A stretch of DNA of 39,968 nucleotides from Butyriboletus loyo (lineage: Eukaryota; Basidiomycota; Agaricomycetes; Boletales; Boletaceae), in the NCBI GenBank assembly GCA_038093515.1, contig JBBPSI010000222.1, positions 1-39,968 of the forward strand, given 5' to 3'. The translations under genes were made by a program, and so were the position numbers. The notes below the pieces were generated by a model, which was not told where the DNA came from, made no database searches, and worked only from the letters and a program-made list of their open reading frames with translations. Below are positions 1 to 8,739 of the stretch, one piece after another (within the stretch, counting starts at the first letter, position 1; each line of letters opens with the position of its first letter).

Positions 1-349
1 GGAATCCTAGTCTAACCACGAGCCTTTATATATTATACAGAGATATGCACAGACCATGCTGTGCGTGGGATGAACTACTATACATGGATAGACTAAAGAA
101 GAGAAGTGCAGCGGTGATTAACCACACGAGGCACGGGGATCATAAAGAAGAGAAGTAAACGGAGATTAAATACATGTGTCATGACGTCATAGAGTCTAGG
201 CCTGGTCTAGGCCATGACATCATATGCTTAGTCAGCATGAGATCACATGTAAGTTCCCACGATCACGTGCGCTATGTCACGTGACCTTTGAAAGTGAAAA
301 CGACTAAGTCCGAAGTGAAAGTGTACGAATAAATGTTATGATTATAACA
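1..349 (-). repeat. Family A LTR, cut by the window edge
   Basis: This is the right-hand 349 bp of a Ty3/gypsy LTR of about 500 bp, lying in minus orientation. It matches complete copies at 8231-8739 and 12671-13174 and ends in ATTATAACA, the complement of the TGTTATAAT start of the plus-strand copy at 4800. It carries the family's U3 motifs: a TGACGTCA box, a TGACATCAT box and two CACGTG hexamers. The left end lies outside the window, so the target duplication cannot be tested. Confidence 0.88.
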
Positions 350-441
350 GGCGGTGCGGGTACCATGGGTGGCGAGGTATGCAGGAGGTCACGAGGCAGG
401 AGGAGATCCAAGGGGTAAGTTGGATGACAGGAGTTCCTCAT
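350..441. other. Short unassigned spacer between two LTRs
   Basis: These 92 bp separate two family A LTRs that lie in the same orientation. No motif or similarity to other parts of the window was seen. It could be original target DNA or the last remnant of an internal region. Confidence 0.4.
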
Positions 442-920
442 TGTTACGAGACAACGATGTTATCAAGTCACACGAGGTTCCACTACTGTTGCAGTACTAC
501 ACAAGTACTGGCGAGGTGTAATGAGGATAGCTTGAATCTTAATCTCTCAACTGTTGCCAGCGAATAAGACAAGTGGTTAAAGCTAGGGAATCCTAGCCGC
601 AACCACGAGCCCTTTTTATATTGTACAAGGATGCGCACAGACCATGCTGTGCGTGTGAGGAATTACTATACATGGATAGACTAAAGAAGAGAAGCGCAAC
701 GGTGATTAACCACACAAGGCGCGGGGATCAAAAAGAAGAGAAGTAAACGGAGATTAAATACATGTGTCGTGACGTCATAGAGTCTAGGCCTGGTCTAGGC
801 CATGACATCATATGCTTAGTCAGCAAGTGATCACATGTAAGTTCCCACGATCACGTGCGCTATGTCACGTGACCTTTGAAAGTGAAAATAACTAAGTCCG
901 AATTGAAAGTGTACGAAGTG
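442..920 (-). repeat. Family A LTR, truncated at its U3 end
   Basis: The copy starts TGTTACGAG like the LTR at 12671 and stays collinear with it until about 920. There the expected last 25 or so bases (ending ATAACA) are missing and sequence from the 3' end of a family B element begins. In the sense direction (minus) the lost part is the 5' tip of U3. The end is approximate to a few bases. Confidence 0.82.
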
Positions 921-927
921 TATTTGA

Positions 928-1782
928 GAATGTCTAGAGTTGATAACCAGGAGTGATCTTGAGGGTTGTTGTTTCCCCTAAGCGTACCCCGCCACTCGTT
1001 TTCCCACGCTCACGCGTCCCCGCCGCCCCCGCCGCCTCGCGATGCCGCCCATCGCCCGCTCCTTAGTCGCCTAGTGGACGTTATCCACTTCCCCGGTCGC
1101 TCCTGCGAGTCTCTGTGCCGTTGCACGAGATAGCCCCTGTCTTCTCGCCCCGTCGGGCCGGACCTTCAGCTGAGCTGTCGCGTCCCTCTTTATTTGACCA
1201 ATGACATTTCTTACATCACGTGACTAGCACGTGACTAGATTACGACGCGTCAGTACCTTCGCGTCGAGACCCGTATCCAAGGGCTCCGCCGTTCGCGCAC
1301 CCTTCGCCCTGTGGGGCTCGCCTCATGGACATCGTCGCTTCGACTTCAGCTCTTCCTATTCGCTGACGATGTCGCCATCTTGCTCGGAGCATAGCTCCCT
1401 CGTTACCGGCACTTTGCCGCTTCCTTCTTTCGCCGCTATGACTCGGACGGACTCATAGCCCTTTACCCTCGCTGCCACGCACAGCTCGGTCTGTGCACGA
1501 TACCCTCCAGTATATATACTCGTACTTAGAGTAGTACGATTTCTCTAGCTAATTCTACGCATCTACCAAGTGCATAGTAATCTAGCATTATACCCATCTC
1601 TTGCCGATAAAGCCGATAAGAGCCTGCTCGATCTCGTCTGGTCGCCACCACACAAGATCTCGCCGACACTTGCTTTGCAAGACACCCGATAGCGTCGTTC
1701 ACGCGAGTCGGCACTTTCCTTATTAGGCTCGAGCCCCTAGTCAAGTGCTCGCTGCTAGTTATTGTGCGCTATCAGCGTAACA
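928..1782 (+). mobile_element. Remnant of a family B Ty3/gypsy element: end of interior plus 3' LTR
   Basis: Bases 928-966 resemble the last interior bases of the complete family B element (complement of about 6352-6395), including a degenerate polypurine stretch. They are followed by a family B LTR at 967-1782 (816 bp, ending GCGTAACA). It is therefore the 3' end of a 5'-truncated element rather than a solo LTR. The LTR has a TATATATA box at about 1511, two CACGTG hexamers at 1217-1222 and 1228-1233, and the conserved AGCTAATTCT at 1547-1556. No 5-bp duplication was found across 967-1782, as expected for a truncated copy. Confidence 0.78.
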
Positions 1783-1989
1783 ACTATCTCCAAGGATCTC
1801 AGTAACGAGTGATGTCTTTGCTGATAAGATGGTTACATAGTTCTGAGAAGTTCAGAAGATGAAGTGATGCCATGATGGCTTTAGACCTTGCAGATTTGGT
1901 CTAAGGGTGCGCTGTACCAGGGAAGGATCTCTCGACGCTGATGTTGTAATGACGCGTCAATCTCACTTGTTAGTTCGTTCAGTTGTATT
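1783..1989. other. Unassigned DNA between family B remnant and element A
   Basis: About 200 bp with no reading frame or motif I can recognise. It joins directly to the middle of the reverse transcriptase region of element A at about 1988, so the missing 5' half of that element (5' LTR, gag, protease, RT fingers and palm) was lost at this junction. Confidence 0.4.
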
Positions 1990-4788
1990 GTGGGGAAAAC
2001 GAGGGCAGAGCATGAGGAAAAAGTAAAGGAAGTACTCCAACGCCTTCGAGAAAATGATCTATATGTAAAACCAGAAAAATGTGTATTCTCCTCGGACAAA
2101 GTGGACTTTTTAGGTATGACAGTTTCCAGGAACGGTGTTGAAATGCAGTCGAAGAAGACAGATGCCATCCGAGACTGGCCAATGCCCTCGCGTCTGAAGC
2201 AGGTTCAAGCGTTCCTGGGACTATGTAACTATTATCGAAGATTCATCGAGGGCTTTTCGGAGATTGCCCGACCCCTCAATAACTTAACAAAAAAGGATAC
2301 CCCTTTCAAATGGGGTAACGATGAGCAAACGGCATTTGACACGCTGAAAAAGAAGTTTCACACAGCGCCCTTATTAGCATACCCAGATTGTGACAAGGAG
2401 ATGCAGGTAGAAACGGACGCTTTGGATATAGCAGTGGGCGCCGTCCTTTCTGTAAAAGGAACGGATTGTTACGGTAGTGGTATACTTTTTCCATCCATTA
2501 CCACTCGGACTACTTCACTCGCCTAGCCTTTTGCTAGTGCCCTTTGAGCAGTATGAGCCGCTTTAGCTTAGTCACCACTTCCTGTGCACGGACGCATTTT
2601 CTTCCATACTCTGGAACGTTCTAGAGTATTCCTTCCTTGTTTGTACTTTCGCTCTTGCGACCTGATTGGGAGCATGGTCTGTGCGCAGACCTCTGTAGTA
2701 TAAAGCTTCAGTCTTTACGCCTTGTAACGGTATCTAGTTCTATGCAGTCACCTGCTAGCAATTAGTTTCACTCCAGACTCTTAGTGTGCACACTAAGACA
2801 TAGTCTGAGACCCAGCTCAGAAACGCTTTACGAGTCTCGAGGCCACTCCAGAGTGCCTCCTCGCTGTTCTAGTTGTTAGTGCCTAGCGTAACATGGATGA
2901 CCTTTGGCGACCCTGTGCATTCCTTTCCCACTCTTTCGATGCTGCGGAACGGAATTATCCGATTTACGATAAAGAACTGCTGGCAGTAATACACGCCTTG
3001 GAAGAATGGCGACATTATCTAATCGGCAGAGAAGGTTTTGAGATCTGGACAGATCACAAGAACCTTGAGTACTGGAAGAAGCCGCAAACGCTATCAGGGA
3101 GACAAGCACGATGGCATGCGCTTCTCCAGGAATTCAATTATTTATTTGTTTACAAACCAGGCTCAACCAATGGCAGAGCAGATGCGTTATCGCGTCGAGC
3201 AGACCACGGTGAAGCCGTTACGGACCATAATACCAATATTACGGTACTTCCACCGAACCTTTTTCTTAATAAAGTTTCTCTTTCTTCTTCCTTTTATGAT
3301 ACCTTACAAAAAGAATCCGAAAAACAAAAACAAAAAGAAATACCTGGATTTTATTACGATACAGAACAATCCGTATTTATTAACGAAAAGAAAAAAGTCT
3401 TCGTGCCTGAGGCACTTAGGATACAGTTACTTAATATCTGCCATGATTCGCCTATAGCTGGACATTCGGGTCAGGCCCGAACAGCTCACCTTCTTACACG
3501 GCATTTCACATGGCCAGGTGTTACAAAGGACATTAAACGTTATGTAGACAGCTGTCAAGCGTGCGCCCTCACGAAGGGTAAGCAAAAAGCACCGGCAGGA
3601 AAACTGTTACCACTTCCCACAGCTAGTCACCCGTGGGAAGATATTTCTGTTGATTTTGTTACCGGACTTCCTTCTTCGAATGGCTTCGATGCCATCTGTA
3701 CGATAGTGGATCGCTTCTCCAAAGAAGTCGTTTACGTCCCTTGTAAAACGACTACCTCTTCTAAAGAGTTAGCGGTTATTTTTAGAGACAATGTTTGGTG
3801 CGTTCACGGACTCCCTTGTACTATAGTTTCAGATCGTGGACCCCAGTTTGTATCGGACTTTACCACGGAGCTCTGCAAGCTTCTTGGCATTTCCCAGAAG
3901 ATCTCTATGGCATACCATCCGCAATCTGATGGACAAACCGAACGGATAAATAGGGAGATGGAACAATATTTACGTACCTACGTGGCTAAAAAACAAGAAG
4001 CTTGGGCCGATTGGATCAAGATCGCCCAGTTCAACCATAATAATTCCCTCACCACCGCCACGGGTACAATTCCATTCTCTATCACACGTAATTATTATCC
4101 TAGAGTCGGGTTCGAAAAGTCTTCCAACACGCTAGCCGGAGATTTCGCACGCAGTGCCGGGAAAGCACATGCCGAGGTTAAAGAAGCATTGGAAGAAGCT
4201 CGCAAGCGCATGGTATCGCAGGCCGATAATAGACGATCGGATGCGCCCGATTACAAAGTGGGAGATAGTGTGTGGCTTAGTACGGAGAACCTTAAACTGC
4301 CGTACACTGCACGAAAACTCACACAGCGTTGGATTGGTCCTTATCGGATCAAGGCACTCAAACCAAACACTGTCGAACTTCAGCTGCCGAGCAGCATGCG
4401 GATTCATCCCGTAGTCAACATTTCTCGGGTTAAACCCTACCGAGAAACCCTTCCAGGACAGCCTGTTCTGCGTCCAGACCCAGTCAATGTCACGGATGAA
4501 GGATACTCGGAATTCGAGGTTGATTACATAGTCGCATCACGGATGAAGCACAGGAAGTTGGAGTATTTAGTGCACTGGAGGGGCTATGACGAAACGGATC
4601 GCACGTGGGAACCAGTATCCAATCTGGAAAATTCGCAGGACGTAATCGCGGATTATCACCATGCCCACCCTTCCGCCCCTCGACCCCTTCGTGGCCTATC
4701 ACTTTTTGAATTTTCTTCTCTGTTTAAGGAGTACGGTCCTGAGCACGGAACTCCCTATCAAGGAACTCGCTTGGAATACGAGTCCTAG
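1990..4788 (+). pseudogene. Element A pol fragment: RT thumb, RNase H, integrase, chromodomain (Ty3/gypsy chromovirus)
   Basis: The frame at 1990-2466 encodes the C-terminal part of a gypsy reverse transcriptase (YVKPEKC..., FLGLCNYYRRFI) and the start of RNase H (ETDALDIAVGAVLS). An LTR then interrupts it (2467-2893) and it resumes at 2899-4788. The second part has the rest of RNase H ([26 protein letters not shown]), an integrase zinc domain (H..H, CQAC), an integrase core with all three acidic residues (VDFVTGLP, SDRGPQF, GQTERINRE) and a C-terminal chromodomain (YLVHWRGYDETDRTWEP). The last segment is a clean frame ending at a stop just before the polypurine tract. Gag, protease and the RT YxDD region are absent, so the copy is dead. 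A chromodomain usually directs integration to heterochromatin. Confidence 0.9.
2467..2893 (+). repeat. Family C solo LTR inserted in RNase H of element A
   Basis: A 427-bp insertion begins TGTTACGG and ends GCGTAACA, flanked by CGGAT (2462-2466) and TGGAT (2894-2898), a 5-bp target duplication with one change. Removing it and one duplication restores the reading frame exactly. The sequence is unlike families A and B over most of its length. It shares with A the GCATGGTCTGTGCGC stretch just before a TATA-like GTATAAAG at about 2698, which fits plus orientation. No internal region is left. Confidence 0.85.
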
Positions 4789-4799
4789 GGGGGGGGAGG
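4788..4799 (+). other. Polypurine tract of element A
   Basis: A run of G with one A lies between the pol stop codon and the first base of the 3' LTR. This is the expected site of plus-strand DNA priming in LTR retrotransposons. Confidence 0.85.
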
Positions 4800-5295
4800 T
4801 GTTATAATTGTATCTCTTATAACTATCTTTTGCATTCGGACTTCGTCATATTTCTCTTTCAAAGGTCACGTGACTTAGTGCACGTGATCGTGGGATTATA
4901 CATGTGACCACAGGCTGACTAAGCATATGATGTCATGGTCCAGACTGGCCCAGACTCTATGACGTCACGCCTCATGTATTTAATCTCCGTTTGCTTCTCT
5001 TCTTTTTGATCACCGTCGACTTCTATTTCCCATCATCGTCGACTCATGACTCCTTCGTATGTACATGTATAGTAACTAGTCTCACGCACTGCATGGTCTG
5101 TGCGCATTCCCTTGTAATATAAAAGGGCTTGTGGTTGCGGCTAGGATTCCCTAGCTTTAACCACTTGTCTTATTCGCTGGCAACAGTTGAGAGATTAAGG
5201 CCTGAGCTATCCTCATTATACCTCGCCAGTTACTGTGTATAGCTGCAACAGTTGCGGAACCCCGTGTGACTTGATAACATCGTTGTCTCGTAACA
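4800..5295 (+). repeat. Family A 3' LTR of element A
   Basis: The 496-bp LTR starts TGTTATAATTG directly after the polypurine tract and ends CTCGTAACA. In the sense direction U3 holds CACGTG at 4867-4872 and 4881-4886, TGATGTCA at 4929 and the palindrome TGACGTCA at 4960-4967. These are followed by an AATATAAAAG TATA box near 5115. Tc1 transposase sequence starts at 5296, so element A appears to be inserted in the Tc1 copy. The 5' LTR is missing and the target duplication cannot be checked. This copy and 14681-15702 form a subgroup distinct from the other family A LTRs. Confidence 0.9.
4867..4967 (+). promoter_or_regulatory. CRE and E-box cluster in family A U3
   Basis: Within about 100 bp there are two CACGTG E-boxes (one inside GTCACGTGAC), a TGATGTCA half-palindrome and a perfect TGACGTCA. 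The same elements recur, with small changes, in the minus-oriented copies at 1-349, 442-920, 8231-8739, 12671-13174 and 14932-15453. CACGTG is the core site of bHLH factors and TGACGTCA of CREB/ATF-type bZIP factors. That they drive LTR transcription is inference. Confidence 0.55.
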
Positions 5296-5529
5296 CCTAG
5301 GGTCAGATGGACACAAATGGGTGTGGAAAAGGCCAGGGGAGAGGCTTAGTGATAGACTGGTGGAGGGGACACTCAAGTTTGGAGGAGGTTCTGTGATAAT
5401 GTGGGGCTGTATGAGTTGGGAGGGGGTTGGTTATGCCATCAAGATTGATGGTAGGATGAATGGGGACCTATACCTTCAAATTTTGAAGGATGAACTTCAA
5501 GATTCCCTTCAGGTCTTAATCTTCCTGAC
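5296..5529 (+). pseudogene. Tc1/mariner transposase, left fragment
   Basis: Translation shows the Tc1 motif VMWGCMS-type core (SVIMWGCMSWEGVGYAI, KIDGRMNGDLYLQIL), the region just before the second catalytic Asp in Tc1 DDE transposases. The upstream part with the first Asp and the DNA-binding domains was removed by element A. The reading frame before 5510 does not run straight into the continuation at 13492 and needs a one-base shift, so the gene had already decayed or been frameshifted. Confidence 0.85.
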
Positions 5530-6351
5530 TGTTACGCTGGTAGCGCACAATAGCTAGCAAGCGAGCACTTATAGGGGCTCGAGCCTAATGAGGAAACTAG
5601 CCGACTCGCGTAGACGACGCTATCGGGTGTCTTGCAAAGCAAGTGTCGGCGAGATCTTGAGTGGTGGCGACCAGACGAGATCGAGCAGACTCTTATCGGC
5701 TTTATCGGCAAGAGAAGGGTATATTGCTAGATTACTATGCACTTGGTAGATGCGTAGAATTAGCTAAAGAGTCTGTACTTCTCTAAGTACTTGTATATAT
5801 ACTACTGGGTATCGTGCACAGACCGAGCTGTGCGTGGCAGCGAAGGGCAAAGGGCTATGAGTCTGTCCGAGTCATAGCGGCAAATGAAGAAGCGGCAAAG
5901 TGCCGGTAACGAGGGAGCGAAGCTCCGGGTAAGGTGGCGACATCGTCAGCGAATGAGAAGTGCTGAACATGAAGTGACGATGTCCATGAGGCCGGCCCCA
6001 CAGGGCGAAGGGTGCGCGAACGGCGGAGCCCTTGGATACGGGTCTCGACGCGAAGGTAAGAACACGTCGTAATCTAATCACGTGCTAGTCACGTGATGCA
6101 AGAAATGTCATTGGTCAAATAAGAAGGGACGCGACAGCTCAACTGAAGGTCCGGCCCGACGGGGCGACGAGACAGGGGCTATCTCAGTGTAGCGTCACTG
6201 AGACTTGCAGGAACGACCGGGGAAGTGGATAACGTCCACTAGGCGACTGGGGAGCGGGCGATGGGCGGCATCGCAAGACGGCGGGGGCGGCGGGGACGCG
6301 TGAGCGTGGGAAAACGAGTGGCGGGGTACGCTTAGGGGTAAAACTGTAACA
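5530..6351 (-). repeat. Family B 3' LTR
   Basis: The 822-bp LTR reads, in the sense (minus) direction, TGTTACAGTTTT... to ...GCGTAACA. The sense U3 ends at a TATATATA box (near 5800). About 36 nt further on is AGCTAATTCT (complement of 5756-5765), the possible self-priming sequence. On the interior side a G-rich tract (complement of 6352-6360) serves as the polypurine tract. Confidence 0.93.
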
Positions 6352-6393
6352 TTACCCCCCGTACAAGATTGAAACTCCTGGTTCGATCAAACT

Positions 6394-8230
6394 CTAGACG
6401 GCGGCGGCAGCGGTAGTGGTGGCAGCAATGATGAGGGAGCGGGTGGACGCGGGGAAGTCCTTCTGGTGGCGAGCCTTGTATGCTCGCAGCAACGGCATGG
6501 AATTGTCTAAATTCCCTTCGGGTTCCCAGGTGTTCTCGGCGGCGGAGTAGCCTTTCCAGGAGACCAAGTATTGTCTCCGATTTCTGGTGCCTCTATGCGA
6601 GAGGATCTTTTCAACTTCGTACTCCTCTTCGCCTTCTATGGTTTCTGGGGGCGGGTTCGTATAGTTGGGGCCGTGCTCTGGGGTCTCCCTGTAAGACGAC
6701 AGGAGAGAGGCGTGGAAGACGTCGTGTATCTTCCAGGTGGGAGGGAGTCGCAGGCGGAATGCGACGGGAGAAATTACTTGTGCCACCTCAAAGGGGCCTT
6801 CCCGTTTCGGCGCGAGTTTCCGCGACTGGTACCTGAGCCTGAGGTTGCGGCCTTCTAGCCATACTTTATCTCCAACCTTCCACGGCTTAAACTTCGTGGT
6901 GATCCGCTCTTTCATAAGGCGCCGTGCCTTGTCATGTGCTTCCGAGGCTTCTTCGCGACTTGCTGCTAAGTCCGAGAGCCTTGCTTCTAATGCTGGTAGG
7001 AATGTCCGTCCTAATGCCGGGTACGCGCGTGGTTCATAGCCGATCATTAACGAGAACGGCGTCTTGCCAGTCACCGAGTGAGTGGTCGAATTATGAGAAA
7101 ACTCCGCCATGGGGAGTATGCTGGCCCATCTGTCAGGGCGTCCATCGCAAAAGATGCGGAGGTATGTCTCGAGTTCCTGGTTAACTCGTTCTGTCTCGCC
7201 GTCTGTCTGGGGGTGGTATGCTGAGGATAGGGCGAGGTCGTATTTCAGCAGCCTTGCTAACTCTCGAGCGAAGGCAGAGGCGAATTGTGGACCGCAGTCC
7301 GAGATGCATCGGTCGTGCAGACCGAATCTGGTGAACACTTTGTCGAAGAAAAGCTGGGCGACGCCTGCTGCGTCGATCGTCTTGTTGCAAGGTATGAAAA
7401 TTACCCCCTTTGTAAGGCCATGGTCTACCACGACCATTACCGAATCAAATCCCATAGACTCCGGGAGATCCGTGATCAGATCAACGGATACTTGTTGAAA
7501 CGGCCGTGTGGCGGTGCTGGATAGGGGGGTAAGCCCGGGTACTGTTGGGTGCATATTAACTTTGTTTGCCTGGCAAACTGCGCAACCTGTGACGAATTTC
7601 CTGATAAAAGAGCCCATTCCGGGCCACCAGTAGTCCTGCTGGACTAAGTTCTGCGTCCTGAAAATACCTCCATGGCCGCCGGCGGGGCCCTCGTGGAGTT
7701 CCTTTACAAGGGGGTGACGCGCTTCCTCTGGCACATAGAGGCGTCCCTTGTAGTATAATTTGTCGTTTTCGAACAGCCAATCGTGGGGGGCTGAACGAGG
7801 GAATATCGGGGAGGCTTCGTACATAGCCGACAAGGCCTTCTGTATGAGCGGGTCGTTCTCGGTAGACACGACCATCTTTTCTGCTAGCGCTGTGTCAAGC
7901 GCGTTGACGAATACCGAATCAGGAAGTAAGACGACTTCCTGATTGTCGCCTGAGGTATCGACCTCGTCGCGGCGAGAGAGGGCGTCTGCTGGGCCCATAG
8001 CGGTTCCGGGGAGATGATGGAACTTGATGTCGTAATCCTGGAGATACATCATCCATCATGCTTGTCGTCTTGACAACTTGTTCGGCTGACGGAAGTACGT
8101 CAGGTTCTTGTGGTCGGTTAGTATCGTTATGGGATGACCAGTCCCCCTAAGGTAGTGACACCATTCTTCCAAGGCGTGGATGACAGCCAAAAGTTCCCTG
8201 TCATAGATGTCGTAATTTCGCTCTGCCAGG
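6394..8230 (-). pseudogene. Family B Gag-Pol, 3' part: RNase H remainder, integrase, chromodomain
   Basis: Reading from 8230 to 6394, the frame continues RNase H ([27 protein letters not shown]). It then has a TGA stop at 8058-8056, where related proteins have Arg in RQARW, a CGA to TGA change. After the stop it is open to the end: ADALSRR, an integrase zinc domain (H..H, CAVCQ), a core with three acidic residues (VDLITDLP, SDCGPQF, GETERVNQE) and a chromodomain (YLVSWKGYSAAENTWEPEGNL). SDCG replaces the usual SDRG or SDNG next to the second catalytic Asp. The C-terminus is an Ala/Thr-rich tail. The product would be needed for integration but cannot be made intact here. Confidence 0.92.
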
Positions 8231-8739
8231 TGTAACGATAGCAATGCACGGTCGAATGCCAGTATGAATACGACGCCACAAGCGGTCCACAACAGTCGCA
8301 GGTATACACAAGTACCTGGCAGATGTAAACTGGAGTCTCAACTTAATCCTCAACTGTTGCCAGCGAATAGACAAGTGGTTAAAACTAGGGAATCCTAGTC
8401 TAACCACGAGCCTTTATATATTGTACAGAAGTGCGCACAGACCATGCTGTGCGTGAGATGAACTACTATACATGGATAGACTAAAGAAGAGAAGCGCAAC
8501 GGTGATTAACCACACGAGGCGCGGGGATCATAAAGAAGAGAAGTAAACGGAGATTAAATACATGTGTTGTGACGTCATAGAGTCTAGGCCTGGTCTAGGC
8601 CATGACATCATATGCTTAGTCAGCAAGAGATCACATGTAAGTTCCCACGATCACGTGCGCTATGTCACGTGACCTTTGAAAGTTGAAAACGATTAAGTCC
8701 GAAGTGAAAGTTGTACAAATAAATGTTATGATTATAACA
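8231..8739 (-). repeat. Family A solo LTR in element B RNase H
   Basis: The 509-bp LTR runs TGTAACGATAGC... to ...ATTATAACA on the plus strand, flanked by CCAGG (8226-8230) and CCGGG (8740-8744), a target duplication with one change. Excising it with one duplication rejoins the RNase H frame. Its first 100 or so bases differ from the copies at 442 and 12671 but match the inner LTR at 14932. The remainder is nearly identical to all of them. Confidence 0.92.

Noticed and set aside
1..920. The two minus-oriented family A LTRs as the pair of one short element
   Set aside because: Only 92 bp lie between them, with no primer site or polypurine tract, and the second copy is truncated. Two independent or recombined LTRs are more likely.
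1783..1989. Primer binding site and leader of a family B element after the LTR at 967-1782
   Set aside because: The bases after 1782 show neither the AGAATTAGCT self-priming site nor similarity to the leader of the complete element. The preceding 39 bp instead show this LTR to be a 3' LTR.
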